Source of the DNA: Phenylobacterium sp.
GTDB lineage: Bacteria; Pseudomonadota; Alphaproteobacteria; Caulobacterales; Caulobacteraceae
Direction: 5' to 3'
DNA: 64,000 nt
Assembly: GCF_030693405.1 (NCBI RefSeq)
Contig: NZ_JAUYAW010000046.1
Coordinates: 1 to 64,000, forward strand
This document shows positions 32,688 to 41,733 of the stretch, one piece after another. Position numbers and translations under genes: made by a program. Every line of letters begins with the position of its first letter. Position 1 is the stretch's first letter. The notes beneath the pieces were generated by a model. It was not told the DNA's origin, ran no database searches, and saw only the letters and a program-made list of their open reading frames with translations.

Positions 32688-34463
32688 ATGGACGCAGAGC
32701 TTCGCATCGAGACGGCCCCCTTCCGGGATCCCCGCTACGCCCCCAAGCGACTTGAGGTGGACCGGCGGCCTGACGGGACCCTGGTGCTCGCCAATCCCAC
32801 CCCGTTTTCCCAGGGCTTCCAGACCGCGCTAGACGCCCTAGACTACTGGCGGGCCGCCGCGCCTGACCGGGTCTGGCTGGCCGAGCGGGCCGGGGCGGGC
32901 TGGCGCACGCTCACCTATGGCGAGGCGTGGCATGCGGTGACCCATCTGGCCGGCGGCCTGGTCGCCCGGGGCCTGACCGGTCCGCGGCCGATCCTGATCC
33001 TGGCCCACAACGGCATCGACCACGCGCTGTTGATGTATGCGGCCATGAGCCAGGGAACGCCGGTGGCGCCGGTCTCGCCCCAGTATGGCCTGGCCGGGGC
33101 CAATCTCGCGCGGCTGACCCACGCCTGCGAGGTTCTGAAGCCGGCGGTGGTCTTTACCGAGGACGCCGAACGCTTCGCCAGCGGCCTCTCTGCGGAAATC
33201 CTGGCGGGCCTGCCGGTGATCGCCGCCAGCCACGGCCGGCCCGGCCACATCACCCCGGCCGAGCTCTATGGGGCGGCGACGTCGCCCACGGCCAGGCCCG
33301 AACATCACGCCAAGTATCTGCTGACCTCCGGCTCCACCGGCCTGCCCAAGGCGGTGATCATCACCCAGCAGGCTCTGGCTCTGAACTCGGCCCAGATCGC
33401 GGCCTGTTTCGAAGATGACGAGCCGCCGGTGATGGTCAATTCCGCCCCCTGGAGCCACAGCCTGGGGGCCAATTCCATCCTGCACATGGCCGCCACCCGG
33501 GGCGGCACGCTCTATATCGACGCCGGCCAGCCCACGGCGGCGCGGTTTGCCGAGACCGTTCGGAACCTGCGCGAGGTCGCGCCGACCTATCACAACATGG
33601 TGCCGGCCGGCTGGATGCTGCTGGTGGACGAGCTGGAGAAGGACGAGGCGCTGGCGCGCACCTTCTTCTCCCGGGTGCGGCTGATGCAGTATGGCGGCGC
33701 AAGCCTCGGCCAGGACATCAGCGACCGGATCCAGGCCGTGGCCGTTCGCACGGTGGGCGAGAGGATCAGCTTCGCCAGCGGCTATGGCGCCACCGAGACC
33801 GGCCCTACCGCCTGCAATGTCCACTGGCCCAATGACCGCATGGGCCTCATCGGCCTGCCCGTGCCCGGCACGGCGGTGAAGCTGGTTCCTGTGGCCGGCA
33901 AGCTGGAGTTCCGGGTTAAGGGGCCGCAGATCACCCCGGGCTATCTGGGCCGTCCCGAACTCTCGGCCCAGTCCTTCGACGAGGACGGTTTCTACATCCT
34001 CGGTGATGCGGCGCGCCTGGTGGAGGCCGATCGGCCAGAGGCTGGGCTCGCCTTCGACGGCCGCATCTCGGAGAACTTCAAGCTGGCCAGCGGCACCTTC
34101 GTCGCCGTCGGCGAGGTGCGGATCGCGGCCCTGTCGGCGGTCGGTGGCGCGGTCACCGACGCGGTGGTTTGCGGTGAGGGCCAGGCGTCGCTCGGCCTGA
34201 TGTTCTATCCCGATCCGCGCCGGCCCCGAGAAGAGGTGGACGCTGCCGTCCGCACGGGTCTCGCCGCCTACAACGCCAGGGCTCGCGGCGGCGGCCGCAT
34301 CGCTCGCGCCCTGGTCTTGCCTGACGGACCGGACGGCGCGTCCGGCGAGATCACCGACAAGGGTTATATCGCCCAGGCCCTGGCCCGCACCCGCCGCGCA
34401 GAGGCGCTCACCCGCCTCTTCGCCCGACCTGTCCCCCCTGACGTGATGGTGTTTGACCAATGA
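32688..34463 (+). CDS. AMP-dependent synthetase/ligase, feruloyl-CoA synthase-like
   Basis: KYLLTSGSTGLPKAVIITQQ (AMP-binding), GYGATETGPTACNV, DGRISENFKLASGTFV. Confidence 0.87.
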   Translation: MDAELRIETAPFRDPRYAPKRLEVDRRPDGTLVLANPTPFSQGFQTALDALDYWRAAAPDRVWLAERAGAGWRTLTYGEAWHAVTHLAGGLVARGLTGPRPILILAHNGIDHALLMYAAMSQGTPVAPVSPQYGLAGANLARLTHACEVLKPAVVFTEDAERFASGLSAEILAGLPVIAASHGRPGHITPAELYGAATSPTARPEHHAKYLLTSGSTGLPKAVIITQQALALNSAQIAACFEDDEPPVMVNSAPWSHSLGANSILHMAATRGGTLYIDAGQPTAARFAETVRNLREVAPTYHNMVPAGWMLLVDELEKDEALARTFFSRVRLMQYGGASLGQDISDRIQAVAVRTVGERISFASGYGATETGPTACNVHWPNDRMGLIGLPVPGTAVKLVPVAGKLEFRVKGPQITPGYLGRPELSAQSFDEDGFYILGDAARLVEADRPEAGLAFDGRISENFKLASGTFVAVGEVRIAALSAVGGAVTDAVVCGEGQASLGLMFYPDPRRPREEVDAAVRTGLAAYNARARGGGRIARALVLPDGPDGASGEITDKGYIAQALARTRRAEALTRLFARPVPPDVMVFDQ

Positions 34464-36004
34464 ATGGCGCCGACGCCCTGATCGAGACCCTGTTGGCCAA
34501 TGGGGTCGACGCCTGCTTCGCCAATCCCGGCACCAGCGAGATGCAGTTCGTCGCCGCCCTGGACGGGCAGCCGAAGATGCGGCCGGTGCTCTGTCTGTTC
34601 GAAGGCGTGGCCACCGGCGCCGCCGACGGCTTCGGCCGCATGGCCGACCGGCCAGCCTGCACCCTGCTGCACCTGGGCCCAGGCTACGGCAACGGCCTGG
34701 CCAATCTGCACAATGCGCGCCGGGCCTATACGCCGCTGGTCAATGTGGTGGGCGATCACGCCACCTATCACCGGCAGTACGACGCACCGCTGAACTCCGA
34801 CATCCCGACCATCGTGGGGCCAAACTCCCTGTGGGTGAAGTCGGCCGACCGCGCCCACGACGTGGCTGCGCTGACCGCAGAGGCGGTCGCCGCCAGCTAT
34901 GGTCCCCCGGGCGGCCCGGTCAGTCTGATCCTGCCCGCCGACTCCGCCTGGACCGAGACGACGGCCGGCGCGGTGAAGGCGAAGAAACCTGAGCGGCCGG
35001 CCCCTTCGGGGGCGGCGGTGGACGCCGCGGCCCGGGCTGTCCGCGGGGCGAAGAAACCCGTCCTGCTGATCGGCGGTCAGGCCTGTCGAGCCGAGGCCAT
35101 GGTCCAGGCCGCCCGGCTCTCGGCCCACGGGGTGCGCGTCCTGGCCGACACCTTCGTCGCCCGGCAGGGTCGGGGCGCGGGCCTCTTCCAGCCGGGACGC
35201 ATGCAGTATTTCGGCGAGGCGGCCCTGGCCGACCTCGACGGGACCGACCTGATGCTGCTGGCGGGCACGACCCAGCCGGTGGCCTTCTTCGCCTATCCGG
35301 ACCGGCCAAGCCTGCTGGTGCCGGAGGGCTGCGACCTGATGACCCTGGTCAGCCGGGCCGAGGACGCGGTGGCGGGCCTGCGCGCCCTGGCCGATGCGCT
35401 GGGCGCCCCGGCGTCCGGCCCCGTCCAGCCGCTCAAGCGGCCGGAGGCTGCGCCCACCGGTGCGATGACCCCCCAGGCGGCCGGGGTCTCCATCGCCCGA
35501 CACCTGCCGGAGGGCGCCATCATCTGCGATGACTCGGTGACGTCTGGCGGCGGCGTGGCCAGCCAGACCGGCACGGCGGCGCCGCACGAGGTGCTGGCGC
35601 TGACCGGCGGCGCCATCGGCCAGGCGATCCCGCTGTCCATTGGTGCGGCCGTCGCCTGTCCTGACCGCAAGGTCCTGTCGCTGAACGGCGACGGGGCGGC
35701 CATGTACACCGTCCAGGGCCTGTGGACGATCGCCCGGGAAAATCTCGACGTCACCGTGGTGGTCTTCGCCAACCACGCCTATCGGATCCTGGGTATCGAG
35801 CTTGGCCGGACCGGCGCAGGGGCGGCGGGGCCGTCCGCCGCCAAGCTGCTGGACCTGGGCGATCCGAAGATCGACTGGGTGTCCATGGCCAAGGCCATGG
35901 GCCTGCCGGCGGTGCGCTGCGAAACCGCCGAGTCCTTCGAGACCGTCTTCGCCTCGGCCATGCGCCAGACCGGGCCGATGTTCATCGAGGCCGCCATCGC
36001 CTGA
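34460..36004 (+). CDS. Thiamine-diphosphate enzyme (acetolactate synthase large subunit-like)
   Basis: NGVDACFANPGTSEMQFVAALD...LFEGVATGAADGFGRMADRPACTLLHLGPGYGNGLANLHNARRAYTPLVNVVGDHATYH; ThDP motif LSLNGDGAAMYTVQGLWTIARENLDVTVVVFAN; 4-nt overlap with upstream gene. Confidence 0.87.
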   Translation: MNGADALIETLLANGVDACFANPGTSEMQFVAALDGQPKMRPVLCLFEGVATGAADGFGRMADRPACTLLHLGPGYGNGLANLHNARRAYTPLVNVVGDHATYHRQYDAPLNSDIPTIVGPNSLWVKSADRAHDVAALTAEAVAASYGPPGGPVSLILPADSAWTETTAGAVKAKKPERPAPSGAAVDAAARAVRGAKKPVLLIGGQACRAEAMVQAARLSAHGVRVLADTFVARQGRGAGLFQPGRMQYFGEAALADLDGTDLMLLAGTTQPVAFFAYPDRPSLLVPEGCDLMTLVSRAEDAVAGLRALADALGAPASGPVQPLKRPEAAPTGAMTPQAAGVSIARHLPEGAIICDDSVTSGGGVASQTGTAAPHEVLALTGGAIGQAIPLSIGAAVACPDRKVLSLNGDGAAMYTVQGLWTIARENLDVTVVVFANHAYRILGIELGRTGAGAAGPSAAKLLDLGDPKIDWVSMAKAMGLPAVRCETAESFETVFASAMRQTGPMFIEAAIA

Positions 36005-36028
36005 GCCATCAGTACGCCGCGCAAAGCA

Positions 36029-36058
36029 AAGGGCCCGCGGCTTGCGCCGCGGGCCCTT
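36029..36058. terminator. Bidirectional intrinsic terminator between convergent genes
   Basis: AAGGGCCCGCGGC-ttgc-GCCGCGGGCCCTT followed by CTTCGT. Confidence 0.85.
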
Positions 36059-36082
36059 CTTCGTGCCGTCTGATCGAGGCGA

Positions 36083-37414
36083 TCAGGTGTTGCCCGGCAG
36101 CTTGCAGCCGCCGGCGATGCCCTTGGCGAAGGCGCAGCCCATGGCTTCCACCGCATTGATCGGGTTCTGCTTGTACTCGATCATGTAGCCGGCCAGGCCG
36201 TCGGCGCAGGCGACCTCGACATAGGCCGAGCCGTCGGCGGTCTTGCCCACCAGGCGCTGGCCCGAGACGACGCAGCTGTCACGGCCAAGCTTCTTCAGGT
36301 CGCCGGTCAGGGCGGCATAGGCGCTGTTCTCGGGGTTCAGGCCGCAGCGATAGCCGACGATCGGCGCATAGGCGCAGTTGTAGACGGCGCTCTTGTTGAG
36401 TTCGAAGACGCCGACGCCGCCGGGCTTGCCGTCCTTGCAGACCAGCTCGACCACGTCCTTGCCGCCGGAAGCCGGGAAGACCGCATACTTGTCGACGTCG
36501 CAGTCGAAGCCCGCGGCCTTGGACAGACGGGTGTAGAGGGCAGCCTGCTCGGTGGCCGCCTCACGGGCGTCGGTCAGGGTGCAGCCGCCCAGGACGCCGA
36601 GGGCGCGGGCGCAGTCCCAGGATTCCGCCAGCTGGCCGGTGCTGGCCACCTTGTAGATGTAGCCCTTGCCGTCCTCGCAGGCGGCTTCGAAGTAGTTGGA
36701 GCCATCGGTGGTGGCGCCCACGAAGCGACGCTGGCTGACCGCGCAGCTCTTGGCGTCGGCGGTCGCCATCTGGTCCACGATCCGCAGGCGCGAGGCGGCG
36801 TCGCCGAGCTCGCAGCGGATGTTGGTCTCGGCCTGGTCGTAGACAAGGCAGTTGGTGGCGTCGACCTTGGTGTCGGCGGTGGCCGGATAGCCGGTGTTCA
36901 GGATGTAGCCGGAGACGCCATCCTCGCAGGCCACTTCGAAGAAGGTGTTGGTGGCCGAACGGCCGATGGAGCGGCTGTTGACGATGGGGCAGGTCACCCC
37001 GTCCTTGGCGGCCAGCTTGGCCAGCTCAGCCTGCGGGTTCTGGTTGCCGGGCAGTTGGCAGGCGAGCGCCGAGGGCTTGCCGTCGGCGGTCGGGGCGGCG
37101 GCCTCGATGCAGGTGTAGAGGTTGGTGGCCCCGCCGGTCACGGCCTCGATCACGAAGCCCATGCCTTCCTGGCAGTCGACTTCGTAGTACGAGGTCGAGG
37201 TCTTGGCCCGGCGATCCTCGTTCTTGCCGATCAGGCGGGCGTCGACGACCTGGCAGTTCAGGCCGGCGGCCTGGGCCACGGCCGGGGCCTCGGCCATGCC
37301 CTGGGTGCGCGCCTTTTCGGTGACGCCGGCGTCGCGGGACTGCGACATCACAGCGGCCGGCGCCAGGGCGACCAGGGCCAGGGCTGCGGCGAGCCCGATT
37401 GTCTTGCGCCTCAT
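36083..37414 (-). CDS. Secreted protein with five divergent four-cysteine repeats, unknown function
   Basis: Signal peptide (IGLAAALALVALAPAAVMSQS) then five ~60-85 aa units of pattern C-V-x-R-x-[IV]-G...[FY]-[FVY]-E-x-x-C-x-[DE]-G-x-G-[YF]-[IV]...C...C. Confidence 0.85.
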   Translation of the reverse strand: MRRKTIGLAAALALVALAPAAVMSQSRDAGVTEKARTQGMAEAPAVAQAAGLNCQVVDARLIGKNEDRRAKTSTSYYEVDCQEGMGFVIEAVTGGATNLYTCIEAAAPTADGKPSALACQLPGNQNPQAELAKLAAKDGVTCPIVNSRSIGRSATNTFFEVACEDGVSGYILNTGYPATADTKVDATNCLVYDQAETNIRCELGDAASRLRIVDQMATADAKSCAVSQRRFVGATTDGSNYFEAACEDGKGYIYKVASTGQLAESWDCARALGVLGGCTLTDAREAATEQAALYTRLSKAAGFDCDVDKYAVFPASGGKDVVELVCKDGKPGGVGVFELNKSAVYNCAYAPIVGYRCGLNPENSAYAALTGDLKKLGRDSCVVSGQRLVGKTADGSAYVEVACADGLAGYMIEYKQNPINAVEAMGCAFAKGIAGGCKLPGNT

Positions 37415-37740
37415 GATAAGCTCATCTCCTGGGGGTGGTTCCTCTGCGCGGAGATAAGCCTCCGCGAACCATTGGGGTCAAGGTCGCGTCTTTTGACGAC
37501 CGAACTGTGGCGCCCCGGCGAACGGCTTGGTTGCAAGCTTCACTATATAGAATTCGCCAGTCGTTTGGTCTGAACTCACCATCGACCTTGCCAGATGAAC
37601 GGCGACTGACTGGGCTCGGCCCTGTCTTCGCGCAAGGTGTCGGGAGCCCCATGGGCGCGAGCGGAATCCGCATTCGCCCGTCGACGCTCGTCGCAGACCG
37701 GCCTAGAATTTACGGAGTAAGACAAATTGGGAGGACCGAC

Positions 37741-38526
37741 ATGAGCCAGCATGTCATCGCCGAGACGTCCGATGGGGTCCTGACCCTGACCTTGAACCGT
37801 CCGGAAAAGAAGAACGCGCTCACCCGGGACATGTATCAGGCCCTGGGGGACGCCATCGATGGGGCGGAATTCGACAAGGACGTCCGCTGCGTCCTGATCC
37901 AGGCCGAGGGCGACATGTTCACCGCCGGCAACGACCTGGCCGACTTCGCCGCGGTCAACGCCGGCGAGGCGCCGGCCAATGAGGCCCGCCGCGGCGGCAA
38001 TCCCCTGCTGGCCGCGCTCGCCCGGGCCAAGACGCCCCTGGTGGCCGCGGTCAACGGCCGGGCCGTGGGCGTCGGCGTCACCATGCTGCTGCATTGCGAC
38101 CTTGTGTATCTGACCGAGGATTCGGTGCTGACCACGCCATTCGTCAACCTGGCCCTGGTGCCAGAGGCCGCCTCCAGCCTGACCCTGCCCGACCGCATCG
38201 GCCATGCCAGGGCCTTCTCCATGTTCGTGCTGGGCGAGGCTGTCGACGCCCAGAAAGCGCTCGCCTGGGGCATCGCCAACGAGGTTCTGCCCCGGAGCGA
38301 GCTGCGCGCCCGGGCGCGAGCGGCGGCGCTGGCCGTGGCCGCCCGGCCGCCGGCCGCCGTCACCATCACCAAGGCCCTGATGCGCGATCCGGTGGCGCTG
38401 GCCGAGCGCATGGACCGGGAGGGCCGTCACTTCTCCGACCAGCTCAAGTCGCCCGAGGCCAAGGAGGCCTTTTCCGCCTTCGCCGAAAAGCGGACGCCCG
38501 ACTTCGCCAAGGTTGGCGGCCGGTGA
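37741..38526 (+). CDS. Enoyl-CoA hydratase/isomerase family protein
   Basis: VLTLTLNRPEKKNALTRDMYQALGDAI...MFTAGNDLADF...AVNGRAVGVGVTMLLHCDLVY; start at 37741. Confidence 0.92.
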   Translation: MSQHVIAETSDGVLTLTLNRPEKKNALTRDMYQALGDAIDGAEFDKDVRCVLIQAEGDMFTAGNDLADFAAVNAGEAPANEARRGGNPLLAALARAKTPLVAAVNGRAVGVGVTMLLHCDLVYLTEDSVLTTPFVNLALVPEAASSLTLPDRIGHARAFSMFVLGEAVDAQKALAWGIANEVLPRSELRARARAAALAVAARPPAAVTITKALMRDPVALAERMDREGRHFSDQLKSPEAKEAFSAFAEKRTPDFAKVGGR

Positions 38527-39473
38527 AGTTCGGCGCCTTCACCCCCGCCCGTATCGTGGCCGGCGAGCATGACCTGAACGGCCGCAACATCATCGTCACC
38601 GGCGGCGCCAGCGGCATCGGCCTGGAGACCGCCCGGGCGCTCGCCGGGGCCGGCGCCGATGTCATGCTGGCCGTCCGGGACCGCTCCGCCGGCGAGCGGG
38701 CCGCGGTCCAGATCAATGAGAGCATCGGCGCCGACAAGGTGGTGGCCGGGACCCTTGATCTGGCCAGCCTGTCCTCGGTCAGTTCCTTCGTCGACGCCTG
38801 GGGGGACGCGCCCCTGGACGTGCTGATCAACAATGCCGGCGTCATGGCCTGTCCGCAGGCCTACACCTCCGACGAGCTGGAGATGCAGATCGGGGTCAAC
38901 CACTTTGGCCACTTCCTGTTGAACGTGGGCCTGGCCCGGGCGCTGATGAACGCCGCCGACGAGGACCGCGCCGCCCGGGTCGTGGCCCTGTCCTCCATCG
39001 GCCACCGGCGCAGCCCGATCCACTTCGACGACATCCATTATCGCAACCGCCCCTACGACAAGTGGGAGGCCTATGGTCAGTCCAAGACCGCCAACGCCCT
39101 GTTCGCCGTGGCCTTTGACGAGCGGTTCGCCGAGCACGGGATCAACGCCAATGCGGTCATGCCCGGCGGCATCATGACGCCGCTGCAGCGCTACCTCTCC
39201 CTCGAGGAGATGGCGGCCATGGGCTGGCTGGACGAGGACGGCAAGCCCGTCGAGGGCTTCAAGACCCCGGAACAGGGCGCGTCCACCAGCGTCTGGGCCG
39301 CGGTGGCCGAGGAGCTGGAAGGCGAAGGCGGCCTCTATCTGGAGGACTGCTCCGTCGCCATGCCCTGGACCAAGGACAAGCCCAATCACGGCGTGATGGA
39401 TCACGCCCTGGATCCCGAAGCCGCTGAACGCCTGTGGATCCTGTCAGAAGAAACCGTGGGAGCGACCCTATGA
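38523..39473 (+). CDS. SDR family oxidoreductase (retinol dehydrogenase-like)
   Basis: GRNIIVTGGASGIGLETARALAGAGADVMLAVRD...DVLINNAGVMACPQAYTSDELEMQIGVNHFGHFLL; GTG start at 38523 overlaps the upstream stop. Confidence 0.9.
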   Translation: MKFGAFTPARIVAGEHDLNGRNIIVTGGASGIGLETARALAGAGADVMLAVRDRSAGERAAVQINESIGADKVVAGTLDLASLSSVSSFVDAWGDAPLDVLINNAGVMACPQAYTSDELEMQIGVNHFGHFLLNVGLARALMNAADEDRAARVVALSSIGHRRSPIHFDDIHYRNRPYDKWEAYGQSKTANALFAVAFDERFAEHGINANAVMPGGIMTPLQRYLSLEEMAAMGWLDEDGKPVEGFKTPEQGASTSVWAAVAEELEGEGGLYLEDCSVAMPWTKDKPNHGVMDHALDPEAAERLWILSEETVGATL

Positions 39474-40327
39474 GCCTGCAAGGCAAGACCCTTTTCGTCA
39501 CCGGCGCCAGCCGCGGCATCGGCCTGGCCATCGCGCTCCGCGCCGCCCGCGACGGCGCCAATGTGGCCATCGCCGCCAAGACCGCCGAGGCCCACAAGCA
39601 CCTGCCCGGCACCATCTATTCGGCGGCTGAGGAGATCGAGAAGGCCGGCGGCCAGGCCCTGCCGCTGATCGTCGATGTCCGCGACGAGGCCAATGTGATG
39701 GACGCCGTCGAGCAGGCGGCGGCGAAGTTCGGCGGCATCGACATCTGCGTGAACAACGCCTCGGCCATCCAACTGACCGGTACGCTGGCCACCGACATGA
39801 AGCGCTATGACCTGATGAACCAGGTCAATGCGCGAGGGACCTACCTCACCTCCAAGGCCTGCATCCCGCACCTGAAACGCAGCGCCAACCCGCACGTCCT
39901 GATGCTGTCGCCGCCGCTGGACATGAACCCCCGCTGGTTCAAGGGCCATGTGGCCTACACCATGGCCAAGTTCGGCATGAGCATGTGCGTGCTGGGCATG
40001 GCCGAGGAGTTCCGCGAGGACGGCATCGCCTTCAATGCGCTCTGGCCGCGCACCGGTATCGCCACCGCCGCCATCCAGTTCGCCCTGGCCGGCGAAGAGG
40101 GCATGAAGAGCTGCCGCACCACCGACATCATGGCCGATGCGGCCTATGCCATCTTCAACAAGCGCTCCCGCGATTTCAGCGGCAATTTCCTGATCGACGA
40201 CACCTTCCTCTATGGCGAGGGCGAGCGGGACTTCGACAAGTACCGGGTCGACCCCACCGCCCCCCTGATGCCGGACTTCTTCGTGCCGGAGGACTCCGTT
40301 CCGCCGCCGGGCGTGAAGATCGGCTAG
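39470..40327 (+). CDS. SDR family oxidoreductase (HSDL2-like)
   Basis: GKTLFVTGASRGIGLAIALRAARDGANVAIAAKTAEAHKHLPGTIYSAAEEIEKAGGQALPL...FNALWPRTGIATAAI. Confidence 0.9.
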   Translation: MSLQGKTLFVTGASRGIGLAIALRAARDGANVAIAAKTAEAHKHLPGTIYSAAEEIEKAGGQALPLIVDVRDEANVMDAVEQAAAKFGGIDICVNNASAIQLTGTLATDMKRYDLMNQVNARGTYLTSKACIPHLKRSANPHVLMLSPPLDMNPRWFKGHVAYTMAKFGMSMCVLGMAEEFREDGIAFNALWPRTGIATAAIQFALAGEEGMKSCRTTDIMADAAYAIFNKRSRDFSGNFLIDDTFLYGEGERDFDKYRVDPTAPLMPDFFVPEDSVPPPGVKIG

Positions 40328-40338
40328 GGCGCAGGGCC

Positions 40339-40935
40339 ATGAGCGCCCCGCCCGTCACCGTGCTGCAGGCGAGCCCGGAGGAAGAAGCCGCCATCCGCGC
40401 AGCCGTGCGGGCGGTGAACGACCGGGTGCTGGCGGGACCGGAGCATGTGGAGGGGCTGCTGGCCCTCTTCCTCGATCCCCGGGTGTCGGACCCGATCTAT
40501 GACCTGCCGCGACCGTTCACCCACGACAGCGTCGCCCAATGGGTGGCTGACAGCCGGGGCGCCCATGATCGCGGGGAGTGCATCCTGTCGGTGACCCTGG
40601 ACGAGGCCGGAGAGGTGGCGGGCTATTCCCGCATCAGCGTCTGGCCCGACCGGTCTTCGGCCGAGATCGCCGGCGGCGCCCGGGCCGACCGCCAGAACGC
40701 CGGCCGGGGGCGCGGCGGGGTGTCGAACGCCGCGACCTTCATGTTCGAGACCCTGGGCGTGCGCCTGATCGGCCTGACCGCGGCCCTGGACAATGTCCGC
40801 TCCATCGCCGCGATCGACGGGGCCGGCTTCGTGCGCATGGGCGAGCGGGAGACGGTGCGGCCCGATGGGTCGGTGCGGCGGAGCCTCTATTGGGAGCTGA
40901 CCCGGGAGGCTTGGCGGGCCGGGCGCGAGGGCTGA
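40339..40935 (+). CDS. GNAT family N-acetyltransferase
   Basis: Small acetyltransferase-like fold with TFMFETLGVRLIGLTAALDNVRSIAAIDGAGFVRMGERE; start at 40339. Confidence 0.7.
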   Translation: MSAPPVTVLQASPEEEAAIRAAVRAVNDRVLAGPEHVEGLLALFLDPRVSDPIYDLPRPFTHDSVAQWVADSRGAHDRGECILSVTLDEAGEVAGYSRISVWPDRSSAEIAGGARADRQNAGRGRGGVSNAATFMFETLGVRLIGLTAALDNVRSIAAIDGAGFVRMGERETVRPDGSVRRSLYWELTREAWRAGREG

Positions 40936-40965
40936 GCGCTCAACCTTCACCCCCAACCTCAGTCG

Positions 40966-41052
40966 CCGTCGCCCTCGGACTTGATCCGAGGGCCCATGCA
41001 CACTGGACGTGCCGGTGTTCATGGATGGTCGGGTCAAGCCCGACCATGACGG
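40966..41052 (-). repeat. BIME-like double-hairpin intergenic repeat, copy 3 (inverted)
   Basis: CCGTCGCCCTCGGACTTGATCCGAGGGCCCATG...TTCATGGATGGTCGGGTCAAGCCCGACCATGACGG; reverse-complement layout of copies 1 and 2. Confidence 0.85.
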
Positions 41053-41074
41053 AGGGGGAGGCGCGGAACCTCGC

Positions 41075-41428
41075 CTAGACCGCGATGTCGATGATGGCGC
41101 CCTTGGCCTCGCCGGACTGGGCGGCCGCCTTGGCTTCCTGCTCGATGGCCTCGCGCAGGCGTCTGGCGATCTCGTCTGCGATGGCCGATTTCAGCGCCTG
41201 CGGGTCGCCGCCGCGGGCGGCGAACTCGGCCTCCACCTGGGCCCGGACCATGGCTTCCAGCTTCTCGCGCTTCACCTTCTTCTGCCACTCATAGAAGCCG
41301 CCAGCCTGACCGATCTCGGTCGTGAAGCTGGGCCCCTGAGGCTGGTCCGCGCGGGCCTTGTCGCGGGTGAAGGGGTTCGACGCCGCCAGAGCTGCGAAGG
41401 GGTTCGACGCGCCGATGCTGGCGACCAT
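41075..41428 (-). CDS. Hypothetical protein
   Basis: Helical 117-aa ORF (EWQKKVKREKLEAMVRAQVEAEFAARGGDPQALKSAIADEIARRLREAIEQEAKAA). Confidence 0.65.
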   Translation of the reverse strand: MVASIGASNPFAALAASNPFTRDKARADQPQGPSFTTEIGQAGGFYEWQKKVKREKLEAMVRAQVEAEFAARGGDPQALKSAIADEIARRLREAIEQEAKAAAQSGEAKGAIIDIAV

Positions 41429-41656
41429 GGGAGCGCTCCGGGGCTGTTGAGGCTCCCGCCGTTAAGCAAGAACCGCGCCAGCCCGAGACGCACTGCTTAT
41501 CGCCGTCGACCCAACGCGGATTTTCCATAGATCTCAAGGCTTGGCCTTGGTATTTGCGAAGGCATGGTTCGTTTCGCCATGACTTCAGCCGCGACCAATT
41601 GCATCCCCCTTGCGGGGCGTGGAGCCGGCTGCGTGCGCGACACCTAGCCGTCGATC

Positions 41657-41691
41657 CAAGCCCCGCCGAGGACGGCTGGGGCTTGTTCTTT
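41657..41691 (+). terminator. Intrinsic terminator with no annotated upstream gene on this strand
   Basis: CAAGCCCC-GCCG-agga-CGGC-t-GGGGCTTG followed by TTCTTT. Confidence 0.7.
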
Positions 41692-41733
41692 GAAAGCATG
41701 TATCCCGGCCTCCCAACTCGAGAGACCTTCGAC

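Noticed and set aside
32838-34460. 540-aa - strand ORF
   Set aside because: Antisense to the AMP-dependent ligase; shadow ORF.
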